NCBI RefSeq assembly: GCF_000739655.1
Contig: NZ_BATR01000162.1
Span: 62,001-126,000 of the forward strand
DNA length: 64,000 nt
Origin: Verrucomicrobium sp. BvORR106
Lineage (GTDB): Bacteria > Verrucomicrobiota > Verrucomicrobiia > Verrucomicrobiales > Verrucomicrobiaceae
Direction: 5' to 3'
Shown: piece after piece, positions 1-8,525 of the stretch
How positions within the stretch are numbered: the first letter of the stretch is position 1
How the letters are laid out: every line of letters begins with the position of its first letter
Program-made: the position numbers and the translations under genes
Notes under the pieces: model-generated
The model's input: only the letters and a program-made list of their open reading frames with translations
What the model was told of the DNA's origin: nothing
Databases searched by the model: none

Positions 1-1
1 C

Positions 2-652
2 GTCAGTGGCACGGGCACCGTGAACGGCTCCCTGGTAATTTCCAGCAACCGCGGCAGCGCCAACTCCTCCGGTGTCCTCAAGCCGGGCGGGGCTGGCACC
101 GATCTGGTGGCCAATGCAGGCGAGCTCAACGGCACGCTCACGATCAACGGGAACCTGACCCTTGACGGCGCAGCCACCGCTACCACCCGGGCAGTCTTCA
201 GCGTCACCACGGCCACGGTCAACGACTCTGCTGGCATCCTCGCGGCCACGACCAGCAACACGCTCACGAACTACCTGGTGAGCAATGAAGTGACATGGAA
301 TAGTGCCACTCCGGGAAACCACGATGTCCTCGTGGTCAACGGCACCGTGGACTTCCACTACAATGGTCAGATTGAAGTCATCAATTGGAACCCGGTACTG
401 GGCGATGTCGTCGATCTCATGGACTGGAGCACCGTTCTCATGAATGACTTCCGCCACGGTGGTGACCTTCTCACCAACGCCCGGGTGGGAGGTGCTGTCG
501 GAGACCTTATCCTGCCCACCCTTGCGTCCGGTCTCACCTACGACATGACGCTTTTCTACACCAGCGGCATCGTGGTAGTCGCCCCTGAGCCAGGCCGGTT
601 CATCCTGCTGGCCTTTGGCCTCAGTCTCCTGATGTTCCGCCGCAAACGTTAA
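2..652 (+). CDS. C-terminal part of an autotransporter-associated repeat / PEP-CTERM-like surface protein (5' truncated)
   Basis: The reading frame is open from base 2 of the window, so the gene begins upstream; the GTG at 20 is only an internal codon. The visible 216 residues are rich in Gly, Thr, Asn and Ser, with SGTGTVNGS-type beta-strand repeats like the end of autotransporter-associated repeat proteins. The end carries a PEP motif (APEPGRF), a hydrophobic stretch (ILLAFGLSLLMF) and a basic tail RRKR, which is the layout of a PEP-CTERM sorting signal. The protein is therefore probably exported and processed at the cell envelope. The substrate or binding role cannot be told from this fragment. 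It resembles the 1171-residue protein at 22505-26020, which has the same type of tail. Confidence 0.8.
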   Translation, partial: VSGTGTVNGSLVISSNRGSANSSGVLKPGGAGTDLVANAGELNGTLTINGNLTLDGAATATTRAVFSVTTATVNDSAGILAATTSNTLTNYLVSNEVTWNSATPGNHDVLVVNGTVDFHYNGQIEVINWNPVLGDVVDLMDWSTVLMNDFRHGGDLLTNARVGGAVGDLILPTLASGLTYDMTLFYTSGIVVVAPEPGRFILLAFGLSLLMFRRKR

Positions 653-701
653 TTGCGACAGGCCGGAACCAGGCATCTCCGTTCACGAGGATCTCGAGCA
701 A

Positions 702-724
702 CGCCCCCACCCCGGTGGGGCGGG
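702..724. terminator. GC-rich hairpin without T-tract
   Basis: CCCACC pairs with GGTGGG around a CC loop, and flanking C/G runs extend the stem with a one-base bulge. It lies 50 bases after the stop of the first gene. There is no T run, so this is only a possible terminator. Confidence 0.3.
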
Positions 725-797
725 TGTTGAGGCCATGCTGCGCCCCATCGTCCTCGCATGGGCAGCGATAACATGCATTCTGAAAAAATGACATTTA

Positions 798-826
798 TTG
801 ACACCTTTATGAGTACACCTTATTCG
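798..826 (+). promoter_or_regulatory. Possible sigma-70 promoter of the 875 gene
   Basis: A perfect -35 box TTGACA (798-803) is followed after 17 bases by TATTCG (821-826), which matches only the first three positions of TATAAT. The expected transcription start lies about 40 bases before the ATG at 875. Confidence 0.4.
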
Positions 827-874
827 TCGCGATCACCTGCCCGGTGATAACATCGCACTAAAACCCTTCCTTCC

Positions 875-1555
875 ATGTATCTCCCCACGCCTGTCCGGCT
901 ATTGCTGGCAGGTGCCGTGCTGTATGCCGGCACCTACATCGCCCTTCGTGTCACCAGCCATGTCGTGATCTACGACGGCCGCGTCCTCCTCGGCTCCTGG
1001 ACGGCTGGCCCGTCATTGCTGGATCCCAGCGTCTCAGACCAGTACTTTCATGTTTCCAACTTTAGCGGTGGCCTCTTTGCGCCCCTGGCTGCGGTTGACG
1101 GAGCCATCAACAGCTCGCCCCCCTTCAATGACAAGGCCGGCATCACCCCGTTGCGCGGTAAGCTTTCCAAAAAAGAAGCTGAGCGTCAACTTCCTGACAA
1201 ACCGGACGGTTGGTCTGTGGTAGGTGGATGGTATGAGCACCAGGAGAAAGACCGCCATGAGAGTTACCACGTGATTCTGAAGACATCCACGGATCCCGTA
1301 GCTTCTGACAGTCAACTGAACGACCTCGCCTACAAGCTTTCCAAAGGCACCCCTCCCGGAGGTGCTCCTGAGGTGCAGAAAATCCCCCATCCACAGACCA
1401 TCGACATCCACACTTTCAGCACGGAATCCAACGTGTTCCGCGGTGCCGGACACGAGGGTCAATGGGCGGAGATCGTGGTCGATGACGGCCAACTTCTGGC
1501 GCTCGTCAGCTGGGGTCGCAGCGTTCCTGCCGAGGGGGAAGCCGCAGCGCAATAG
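875..1555 (+). CDS. Hypothetical membrane-anchored protein
   Basis: I do not recognise a family. The 226-residue product starts with a hydrophobic segment at about residues 7-25 (VRLLLAGAVLYAGTYIALRV), which acts as an uncleaved anchor or signal peptide. The remainder is polar and has no Cys pairs or known catalytic motif, so the bulk is probably outside the cytoplasmic membrane. The ATG at 875 follows a TTGACA promoter candidate, and a strong hairpin terminator follows the stop, so the gene seems to be transcribed alone. Overlapping frames on both strands are shadows. Confidence 0.6.
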   Translation: MYLPTPVRLLLAGAVLYAGTYIALRVTSHVVIYDGRVLLGSWTAGPSLLDPSVSDQYFHVSNFSGGLFAPLAAVDGAINSSPPFNDKAGITPLRGKLSKKEAERQLPDKPDGWSVVGGWYEHQEKDRHESYHVILKTSTDPVASDSQLNDLAYKLSKGTPPGGAPEVQKIPHPQTIDIHTFSTESNVFRGAGHEGQWAEIVVDDGQLLALVSWGRSVPAEGEAAAQ

Positions 1556-1596
1556 TATCGGCATCACGCCTACTTACTGCCTTTTCCATCCATCTT

Positions 1597-1643
1597 GGGG
1601 ATGTCGCGTCCAGCACAAAGCTGGCACCCGACATCCCCTTTTT
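1597..1643 (+). terminator. Rho-independent terminator
   Basis: GGGGATGTCG (1597-1606) pairs perfectly with CGACATCCCC (1629-1638) and is followed by TTTTT. It sits about 40 bases after the stop at 1555. Confidence 0.8.
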
Positions 1644-1743
1644 CTTGTTGCTCATGATTTGAGGCCAGGTTTTGACACGCTTTTTACAAACGCTTTGCAC
1701 AGCGTTGACTCAGGGAGCCGGACCTTATGCCACACTTGGCCTC

Positions 1744-2586
1744 ATGAGATACAAATTCCTGCACCCGTCTTCCTTCACCTGCAGCCGCAGCCTGGCCTTC
1801 TTGGCCGCACTGCTCGCCCTCCCCGCGTTGTCATACGCTCAAGACGCCGTCGATCCCTATAAGAAATCTCCAGCCCAGGCGACGAAACCTGAAACACCGC
1901 CTGCTCAAGCCGTCTCCACAAACCAGCTCTTCACCACCGTTGAGTGGATCGAGATGGAGACCAAGGACGCCCTTGCCCTCATCCGCCGGGGACTGTCCCC
2001 CAACAGCGCCGAACTCATCGCCGCCATTCGCAAGAGCGAGCAGGACGGCACCGCCAAGGTGCTGGACACGGTCTCTTGCGCCACCCGGAGCGGTCAGCGG
2101 TGCGCCGTTGAATCCGTCCGGGAACACATCTACCCGACCGAGTACAAGGAAAATACCGAAAAGGGCCTCTCCACACTGGACCTCTCCGGAGTGCAGTCCA
2201 AGGATCCACGCTTCTCCCTGGTGCAGGAGCCAGCCACCACCCTCAACCCCAAAGCCTTTGAGATGCGCCCCGTCGGTGCCCGGATGGAGATCGAACCCGT
2301 GCTCAGCGAAGACGGTCAGGTGGTCGATGTCAACGTAGCCCCGGAGCTTGTCCGCTACGCCGGAAAGGTGGAATACGGCAGCGCCAACATCAACAACAAA
2401 TTGGTTCCCCTCACAGAGCAGCCCGTCTTCGTCAGCAACAAGATCACCACCGCGGTGACCTTGCACTCCGGCCAGACCGCGCTGATCGGCGTGAGCAGCC
2501 CCATCAAGGACGACGGCACCACCGACGAGACGAAAAAAGTGCTCCTCCTCATCCAAGTAGTCGCCTTTTCACAAGCGACCCCCTAA
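1744..2586 (+). CDS. Exported small secretin-like domain protein
   Basis: The start is set at the ATG at 1744 because it gives a clean signal peptide (about residues 1-37, hydrophobic LAFLAALLALPALSYA, then QDA); the frame is open further upstream to 1672. The mature part is about 245 residues. Its C-terminal half resembles the beta-domain of type II/III secretins: an 'EPVLSEDGQVVDVNVAPE' stretch, a 'V...YG' element, then 'VFVSNKITTAVTLHSGQTALIGV', which parallels the conserved secretin pattern of a strand followed by a GQT..GG-type turn. A full secretin is much longer and has N0-N3 domains, which are absent here, so this is a stand-alone relative and not a complete channel. A histidine kinase starts 12 bases after its stop, and the two are probably co-transcribed. 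Confidence 0.65.
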   Translation: MRYKFLHPSSFTCSRSLAFLAALLALPALSYAQDAVDPYKKSPAQATKPETPPAQAVSTNQLFTTVEWIEMETKDALALIRRGLSPNSAELIAAIRKSEQDGTAKVLDTVSCATRSGQRCAVESVREHIYPTEYKENTEKGLSTLDLSGVQSKDPRFSLVQEPATTLNPKAFEMRPVGARMEIEPVLSEDGQVVDVNVAPELVRYAGKVEYGSANINNKLVPLTEQPVFVSNKITTAVTLHSGQTALIGVSSPIKDDGTTDETKKVLLLIQVVAFSQATP

Positions 2587-2598
2587 GCTGTCCTGGCG

Positions 2599-4182
2599 GT
2601 GAAAAGGCTCACCTCCATCCCCTCGTCTGCCACTCCCGCCCTCACCCTCGCCGGTCTGCTCATCGCAGCCGCACTGGTCCTGGGGGCGGGTTTCTGGATT
2701 GCCAGGAAAGAAGTACCGGTGAGGGTTCCTGTGGACCGGCAGGAACTGCGCCAGCTCATCGAAGACCTCGGCATGGAGGTCAATCGGCTCGATGCGCTGT
2801 ATCTTCAACACCTCAGCAACATCGCCCGGGATACAGGATTCACCTCCACTGAGGATCTGATCCGCCACTGCCAGCAGATCGAGGGGATCAAACTCTACAG
2901 CCTGCTCACCGGCCCTCTCCCGGAGAATGCCCTGCACTACGAGGTCGCGACCTCATCAGAGCCCAACGTTCAGCCACTCGGCCCGTTGCGAGTGCAGGCC
3001 ATGGCCCGATCGGTCACCGGCCTCGCCAGCAGTCGCGTTTTCTCCTCCACAGCAGGAGATGCTCCCCGCCAGGGCTGGGAGGGCGTGCGAAGCTCAACCG
3101 AAGCCGTATATTGGGAGTACAAGGGCCCCCACATGGGCATTGCCTTCACCCTGGATGTCAAGGCGATCAAGGACTCCACGGAGGCCCACATGAGGAAGTG
3201 GCTTGCGCCCCGGCTCCGCTATTTCATGAACCACGGAGCCACCCTCCGGATTGAATCGCCCTGGCAGACGGCCCTTACCTCCCCTTCGGAACTCGCCGAG
3301 GTCGAAGACCAGATGCCCGACATCGCTGCGCCCATCCCTGGACGTTGGGGCCACTGGCAGGTCATGGCTTGGGATCGCATCACCCCGAGCACCCATCTGG
3401 ACGGCGGCATCCTCGCCGGTGCCGGTGTGATGGCAGGAAGCCTTGCCCTCCTGGGCATCATGGTCACCCGCAGTCAGAAGCAGGCTCATCAGCTGGCCAC
3501 GCAACGCGTCAGCTTCGTCAATCGGGTGTCCCACGAGCTGGCCACCCCGCTGACCAACATGCTGCTCAACCTGGACCTTGCCCGGGAGTGCCTCTCCCGT
3601 GATCCCGCTGCTGCAGATCGCCGGCTCGATCTGGTGGAAGAGGAAACCCGCAGGCTGTCCCGCCTCACTGACAATGTGCTCACCTTCAGCCAGGCCAGCC
3701 GGGGCAGGCTGCCGTATCACCCCACGCCCGCAGCCCCGGACGACCTCGTCCGTGGCACCCTTGACCAGTTTGCCCCGACCCTGACGCGGGCTGGTCTGAC
3801 GGTTCAGGCAGCCTACGATGCCTCCCGCTCGGTTCTGATCGATGCAGACGCCCTGGTCCAGATCATCTCCAACCTGGTATCCAACGTGGAGAAGTACGCC
3901 GCCAGCGGTGGGTTCGTGGAAATCTCCACCCACTGGGAGCCAGACTCCCTCAGGGTGACCGTCCGGGATCATGGCCCCGGCATCCCCGCGTCTGCCGCTG
4001 ATCGCATTTTCCAGCCCTTCGAGCGTCTTGCGCACCACACCAGTGAGGGCACCAGCGGCACGGGTCTCGGTCTTGCCATTGCCCGGGAGCTGGCCCACAC
4101 CATGGGCGGCACCCTGCACCTGGCCCAGTCCGGCTCAGGAGCGGAGTTTACCCTCACCCTGCCAGCCGCGGCCGTCGCCTAG
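2599..4182 (+). CDS. Sensor histidine kinase
   Basis: A 527-residue membrane histidine kinase using a GTG start. One transmembrane helix lies at about residues 13-36, a roughly 230-residue periplasmic sensor region follows, and a second helix is at about 269-292. The cytoplasmic part has the HisKA H-box (FVNRVSHELATPLTN) with His312 as the phospho-acceptor. The ATPase domain has the N box (IISNLVSNVEKYA), G1 (VRDHGPGIP), F box (FQPFERL) and G2 (GTSGTGLGLAIA). It is expected to autophosphorylate and pass phosphate to the OmpR-type regulator encoded 19 bases downstream. The ligand is unknown. The secretin-like gene just upstream suggests an envelope signal, which is inference. Confidence 0.92.
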   Translation: MKRLTSIPSSATPALTLAGLLIAAALVLGAGFWIARKEVPVRVPVDRQELRQLIEDLGMEVNRLDALYLQHLSNIARDTGFTSTEDLIRHCQQIEGIKLYSLLTGPLPENALHYEVATSSEPNVQPLGPLRVQAMARSVTGLASSRVFSSTAGDAPRQGWEGVRSSTEAVYWEYKGPHMGIAFTLDVKAIKDSTEAHMRKWLAPRLRYFMNHGATLRIESPWQTALTSPSELAEVEDQMPDIAAPIPGRWGHWQVMAWDRITPSTHLDGGILAGAGVMAGSLALLGIMVTRSQKQAHQLATQRVSFVNRVSHELATPLTNMLLNLDLARECLSRDPAAADRRLDLVEEETRRLSRLTDNVLTFSQASRGRLPYHPTPAAPDDLVRGTLDQFAPTLTRAGLTVQAAYDASRSVLIDADALVQIISNLVSNVEKYAASGGFVEISTHWEPDSLRVTVRDHGPGIPASAADRIFQPFERLAHHTSEGTSGTGLGLAIARELAHTMGGTLHLAQSGSGAEFTLTLPAAAVA

Positions 4183-4201
4183 CTCCTCGAACCCCATTCC
4201 T

Positions 4202-4969
4202 ATGTCCTTCACCGTCCTGATTGCCGAAGATGATGCCATCATGCGGGACACTTTGTGCGCCTGTGTTCTGGCAGAGGGCTACCATCCCGTACCCGCCCGT
4301 CACGGACGAGAGGCTCTGGATCTCTGGCGTTGTCATCAACCTCATCTGCTGTGCCTGGACATCATGATGCCTGAGATGGACGGCTACGAAGTGTGCCGCC
4401 AGATCCGTCGGCAGGATCCTACCGTGCCCATCCTGTTCCTCTCCGCCAAGAAGGAGGAGATCGACGTCATTGTGGGATTGGAACTCGGCGCAGACGACTT
4501 CATCCGGAAGCCCTTCACCCGCGGGGAGGTCATGGCCCGGATCCGCGCCGCCCTCCGTCGTTCGGCCACCGCTCAAAAGAATTCCCCCACCTCCTTCCAG
4601 ATGCACGACCTGGAAGTCTGGCCAGACGAGCTCCGGGCTTCCCGGGACGGCCAGTCCATCGATCTCACGCCAAGAGAAGCCGCCATCCTCGGCCTCCTGC
4701 ATCAGGAGAAAGGCCGCCCCGTTCACCGGGATACCTTCCTGGACCGCTGCTGGGGTCAGGATTATTTCCCGGATTCCCGCACCCTGGACCAGCACATCGT
4801 CACCCTGCGCAAGAAGGTGGAGGCCGACCCGGCCAATCCACAGATCATCGAAACCGTCCGCGGCATCGGCTACCGGTTCCGACCGGCCCGCGACTCGCGG
4901 GAGACTCAAGACGAGAAGACGCAAGACTCAAGACCTGAGCTCTCGCACAACAAGTCGCCCCACGCGTAG
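4202..4969 (+). CDS. OmpR/PhoB-family response regulator
   Basis: The ATG at 4202 begins a canonical receiver (MSFTVLIAEDDA), so the longer open frame upstream is ignored. The receiver has the acidic pair in AEDD, phospho-acceptor Asp53 in LDIMMPEMDGYE, and a conserved FLSAKKEE / IRKPF switch region. The C-terminal winged helix carries LTPREAAIL and the ETVRGIGYRF signature at which this family normally ends. About 28 further polar residues follow, and the TAG stop lies inside a dispersed repeat (4964-5074). The tail may therefore come from repeat insertion. The partner is the kinase just upstream. Confidence 0.93.
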   Translation: MSFTVLIAEDDAIMRDTLCACVLAEGYHPVPARHGREALDLWRCHQPHLLCLDIMMPEMDGYEVCRQIRRQDPTVPILFLSAKKEEIDVIVGLELGADDFIRKPFTRGEVMARIRAALRRSATAQKNSPTSFQMHDLEVWPDELRASRDGQSIDLTPREAAILGLLHQEKGRPVHRDTFLDRCWGQDYFPDSRTLDQHIVTLRKKVEADPANPQIIETVRGIGYRFRPARDSRETQDEKTQDSRPELSHNKSPHA

Positions 4970-5074
4970 TCCGGTTGTCCCAACCGGCTCACGCACCAAG
5001 CGTTCCTTGATCCCCTCCCCACTCCGCCCACCCCACAGACCGCGGGACCGGAGACCCCGCCTCCTTTACTCCGG
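4964..5074. repeat. Dispersed intergenic repeat, copy 1
   Basis: About 110 bases, closely matching 20021-20130. Both copies start GCGTAGTCCGGTTGT, contain the palindrome CCGGTTG-N-CC-CAACCGG followed by CTCACGC, and end CGCCTCCTTTACTCCG. The TAG near the start is used as the stop codon of the response regulator. Confidence 0.8.
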
Positions 5075-5309
5075 GTCCACCCTACCCGCCCCCCTTGCCA
5101 ATTGTCGCACCCTGCAACACCTGCCACAGGCGGAACATCCCCTCCCCTGTGTCCCGGGAAACACCACCTTCACAAGGCGCACAATTTCAACATCTTAACC
5201 CAACTCCGATCATGGCACGGGGGCTGCAACTGCGCGGGCCTGCCTGACGTCGTCATCTCACCTATGAAGCGACTCCAACGTCCCTCACTTGCTCACCAGC
5301 TCTCCCACC
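4970..5309. other. 340-base intergenic region before the ABC importer operon
   Basis: It holds most of the dispersed repeat (to 5074), a C-rich stretch with no convincing gene, and a sigma-54-type promoter at 5213-5228. Open frames across it are short and lack start signals. Confidence 0.6.
5213..5228 (+). promoter_or_regulatory. Putative sigma-54 promoter of the BMP-type ABC importer operon
   Basis: TGGCACGGGGGCTGCA matches the -24/-12 consensus TGGCACG-N4-TTGCW at all fixed positions but one, with GG and GC exactly 12 bases apart. The predicted transcription start near 5240 leaves a leader of about 70 bases before the ATG at 5310. The site points towards the operon and lies in non-coding DNA. 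Confidence 0.65.
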
Positions 5310-6422
5310 ATGAGACGACTCCTGCCCCGATTCCCCCACCACACCGCCGCCGCCCTTGCCCTCTTCGCCACCGCTGCTCCCTCCTTTGCCGAGACGGTCA
5401 TGGGCTTCATCTACGTCGGCCCCAAGGACGACTACGGCTACAATCAAGCCCATGCTGAAGGCGGTGCCGGCGTCGGCAAGGTGCCAGGCGTGAAGGTCGT
5501 GGAGGAGGCCAGCGTGCCCGAGACCAACGCCGTTCAGGAAACCATGCTCAACATGGTGAACATCGATGGTGCCTCCGTGTTGTTTCCCACATCCTTCGGC
5601 TATTTCGATCCTCACATCCTCAAGGTGGCGAAGGAGGCGCCCGAGGTGCAGTTCCTCCACTGTGGCGGCCTCTACGATGAAAAGAAGCACCCCAAGAATG
5701 TCGGCAGCTACTTCGGCTGGATCTATGAGGCCCAGTACGTGAACGGCATCGTCGCCGGTCACGCCTCCAAGTCGGGCAAGCTCGGCTTCATTGCCGCCAA
5801 ACCCATCCCGCAGGTGCTCCTGAACATCAACGCCTTCGCTCTGGGAGCCAGGAAGGCCAACCCCAAAGCCACGGTCAAAGTCGTCTTCACCGGTGACTGG
5901 GCCATGCCCGTCAAGGAGGCAGAGGCCGCCAACAGCCTGATCGACCAGGGCATCGATGTCCTCACCTGCCATGTGGACAGCCCGAAGGTTATCACCCAGA
6001 CCTCCGAGCGCCGCGGGGCCTACGTCTGCGGCTACCATGCCAATGCTGCCGCTCTTGCGCCCAAGGGCTACCTCACCGGTGCCGAGTGGGACTGGAGCAG
6101 CGTGTACTCGAAGTACGCCAAGATGATCCAGGACGGCAAATCCCTCATGAACGGCGGCATCCCCCATCTTATCCGTGGAGGTTTCAAAGAAGGCTTCATC
6201 AAGATGTCCCCCTATGGCCCCGCCGTGTCTGACGCCGCCAAGGCAGACGCCGATGCGGCCAAAGCAGCTTTCATGGCTGGCACGCTCGAGGTCTTTACCG
6301 GCGAACTCAAGGACAACGAGGGCAACGTCAAGGTCCCTGCAGGCGGTGCCCTGAAGCGGGACGATCCCGCCATCGAATCCATGAGCTGGCTGGTGGAAGG
6401 CGTGCTGGGCAGCACCAAGTAA
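5310..6422 (+). CDS. BMP-family ABC transporter substrate-binding protein
   Basis: The protein is a periplasmic solute-binding protein of the basic membrane protein (BmpA/Med) family, which binds nucleosides or related purines in characterised relatives. The ATG at 5310 gives a signal peptide MRRLLPRF...AAPSFA followed by the mature start ETVMGFIYVGP. The family pattern is visible: a GYNQAHAEG helix after the first strand, then VPETNAVQE, a LHCGGLYD strand, and SYFGWIYEAQYVNGIVAGH. Unlike many relatives it has no lipobox Cys, so it is a soluble periplasmic protein. At 370 residues it is of normal length. It heads a four-gene operon with two permeases and a double ATPase, behind a sigma-54-type promoter. 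The exact substrate is inferred from family and from purine-catabolic genes elsewhere in the window. Confidence 0.9.
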   Translation: MRRLLPRFPHHTAAALALFATAAPSFAETVMGFIYVGPKDDYGYNQAHAEGGAGVGKVPGVKVVEEASVPETNAVQETMLNMVNIDGASVLFPTSFGYFDPHILKVAKEAPEVQFLHCGGLYDEKKHPKNVGSYFGWIYEAQYVNGIVAGHASKSGKLGFIAAKPIPQVLLNINAFALGARKANPKATVKVVFTGDWAMPVKEAEAANSLIDQGIDVLTCHVDSPKVITQTSERRGAYVCGYHANAAALAPKGYLTGAEWDWSSVYSKYAKMIQDGKSLMNGGIPHLIRGGFKEGFIKMSPYGPAVSDAAKADADAAKAAFMAGTLEVFTGELKDNEGNVKVPAGGALKRDDPAIESMSWLVEGVLGSTK

Positions 6423-6446
6423 GTCGGCCCATAGCCTTCCCCATCG

Positions 6447-7574
6447 ATGGCTGAACTCTCCGCCACCTCCTCTGGCCAGCCTGGATCTCCCGGGCTGGCC
6501 GCTCCTACCCCCGGTCCCCGGCTGAAACGCGCCTGGGGTCCGGCATTTGAGGCCATCCTCGTTCCCCTAGGGGCCATCCTCCTTGCGCTCGTCCTCTTTG
6601 GCCTCTTCTGCAAAGCCCAAGGCCAGGATCCCTTCAAGGTGTACGCCAGCATCTACAAGGCCTCCTTTGGCAGCTGGTTCGCCTTTCAGAACACACTCAT
6701 GCGCACCGCGCCGCTGATGCTCACGGCCCTGTGCACGGCCCTGCCCGCACGACTGGGCATGATCGTCATTGGCAATGAAGGCGCCCTCGTCATGGGCGGC
6801 ATCGGCGCCGTCATCGCCGGTCTGGCCGTCCCGGCCTGGCCTCCCCATCTGGCGCTCGGCCTCATGGCCCTTTCCGGCATGATCTGGGGTGGCCTCTGGA
6901 TCTCCCTCTCTGCCGGACTCCGCCAGTATCGCGGGGTGAACGAGACCATCAGCAGCCTGCTGCTCAACTACATCTCCATCGCGATCCTCAACCACCTGGT
7001 GAACGGGCCCATGAAGGACCCGTCCAGCCTGAACAAGCCTTCCAGCTTCCCGATTGCAGAAGAGATCATGCTGGGTCGCATCACCTTTGGGGACTTCACC
7101 ATGCGCGTCCACTGGGGTCTCGGTTATGGCCTCGTGGCCTGCGTGATCCTGTGGTTCCTCATGCAGCGCACCACCTTCGGCTACCAGGCGCGGTTCATAG
7201 GAGCCAACCCCAAGGCGGCGCGTCTTGGCGGTCTGCCCGTCAATCGCACCACGCTCATCACCTGTTTCCTGGCGGGTGGCTGCGCAGGAGTGGCCGGCAT
7301 GGTGGAGGTGGCCGCCGTTCATGGCCGGGCCAATGAATCCCTGGCCGCAGGCTTCGGCTACGCCGGCATCCTGGTCGCCTTCGTCGCCCGCTTTCATCCC
7401 CTGGCCATTGTTCCAGTCTCCCTGCTGCTCGGGGGCATCCTCGCCAGTTCCGGCATCCTGCAGCGGGCTCACAAGCTGCCAGACTCCACCTCCCTGGTCT
7501 TCCAGGGGCTCGTGTTCCTGGTCATCCTGTTCAGCGACTCGCTCTACGGCCGGTTCAAGATCTTCAAACCCTGA
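6447..7574 (+). CDS. ABC transporter permease, BMP/nucleoside type (subunit 1)
   Basis: A 375-residue integral membrane protein of the branched-chain/nucleoside permease class (YufP/NupP-like). A basic cytoplasmic N-terminus precedes a first helix at about residues 32-55, with roughly eight to ten helices in all. The cytoplasmic coupling segment is recognisable as 'TTFGYQARFIGANPKAARLGGLPV', followed by LITCFLAGGCAGVAGM and a final PDSTSLVFQGLVFLVILFSDSLYGRF. It lies 24 bases after the binding-protein gene and 18 bases before the second permease, so it forms the translocation pore with that partner. Confidence 0.9.
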   Translation: MAELSATSSGQPGSPGLAAPTPGPRLKRAWGPAFEAILVPLGAILLALVLFGLFCKAQGQDPFKVYASIYKASFGSWFAFQNTLMRTAPLMLTALCTALPARLGMIVIGNEGALVMGGIGAVIAGLAVPAWPPHLALGLMALSGMIWGGLWISLSAGLRQYRGVNETISSLLLNYISIAILNHLVNGPMKDPSSLNKPSSFPIAEEIMLGRITFGDFTMRVHWGLGYGLVACVILWFLMQRTTFGYQARFIGANPKAARLGGLPVNRTTLITCFLAGGCAGVAGMVEVAAVHGRANESLAAGFGYAGILVAFVARFHPLAIVPVSLLLGGILASSGILQRAHKLPDSTSLVFQGLVFLVILFSDSLYGRFKIFKP

Positions 7575-7592
7575 TTTCCTAAAACCCACCTC

Positions 7593-8507
7593 ATGGAATC
7601 ATTCTGGCTTGTCACACTGGCCATCCTGGCCGGAGCCGTGCGGGGCGGCACGCCCTTTCTCTTCGTCAGTCTGGGGGAATGCCTCACGGAAAAGAGCGGC
7701 AAGATCAACCTCGGCCAGGAGGGCTCCCTCCTCGCCGGGGCCATGACGGCCTACGCCGTCTCCCACCACTCCGGCTCACCCTGGTACGGTGTGCTGGCCG
7801 CCATGGGCACGGGCATGGCGCTGGGCCTGCTCTTCGCATGGCTGGCGCAGTTGCCTCGAACCAATGACATCGCTGTCGGCATCGCCCTCATGCTCTTTGG
7901 CAGCGGCATCGCCTTCTTCTTTGGCAAACCCTACATCCAGCCCAGCGCCCCCCTTCTGCCCGGCATCCCGCTCGGAGCATGGAGCAGCTCGTCCCAGATC
8001 CAGGCTGCCCTCCGCATCTGCCCGCTCTTCTTTCTGGGGCTGCTCACCGCCTTCTTCCTCGCGTGGTTCCTCCGCAGCACCCGCTGGGGCTTGCAGATCC
8101 GTGCCGCAGGCGACCAGCCATCTGCCGCCCGGGCCCTCGGCATTTCCTTGAAGTCGGTCCGCACCTGGGCAGCGATGGCGGGCAGCGGCCTGGCGGCAGT
8201 AGGCGGCTCGTACCTCTCCCTCTACTACCCCGGCGCCTGGACCGAGGCCATCTCTGGTGGGCAGGGGCTCATGGCCGTCGCCCTCGTCATCTTCGCCCGC
8301 TGGGACCCCAAGATGTGCCTCGTGGCATCACTGCTCTTCGGCGGTGCCCAGTCAGTTGGGCCAGCCCTCCAGGCAGCCGGCATCCAGACCGGTTATTACC
8401 TTTGGAACGCCTCCCCCTACGTCCTCACCCTCATCGTCATGATCATCACCTGCTCCACCAAGAAGTCACTGGCTGGTGCCCCGGGCGCTCTCGCCACGGG
8501 TGAATAA
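7593..8507 (+). CDS. ABC transporter permease, BMP/nucleoside type (subunit 2)
   Basis: A 304-residue YufQ/NupQ-like permease with about eight hydrophobic helices. Family marks include 'ATLREATPLLF'-like opening (AGAVRGGTPFLFVSLGE), the 'SGKINLGQEGSLLAGAM' segment near residues 30-50, and the coupling helix 'RSTRWGLQIRAAGDQPSAARALGI'. It partners the permease encoded 18 bases upstream. The ATPase gene starts 18 bases downstream. No part is missing compared with the family. Confidence 0.9.
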   Translation: MESFWLVTLAILAGAVRGGTPFLFVSLGECLTEKSGKINLGQEGSLLAGAMTAYAVSHHSGSPWYGVLAAMGTGMALGLLFAWLAQLPRTNDIAVGIALMLFGSGIAFFFGKPYIQPSAPLLPGIPLGAWSSSSQIQAALRICPLFFLGLLTAFFLAWFLRSTRWGLQIRAAGDQPSAARALGISLKSVRTWAAMAGSGLAAVGGSYLSLYYPGAWTEAISGGQGLMAVALVIFARWDPKMCLVASLLFGGAQSVGPALQAAGIQTGYYLWNASPYVLTLIVMIITCSTKKSLAGAPGALATGE

Positions 8508-8525
8508 TCTTTCCCCGCTCCTGTC

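Noticed and set aside
1672-1743. Longer start for the secretin-like gene
   Set aside because: It would place 24 residues before a clear signal peptide and runs close to the upstream terminator.
5075-5309. Purine riboswitch before the ABC importer
   Set aside because: The leader downstream of the sigma-54 site is only about 70 bases and none of the conserved riboswitch core was seen.
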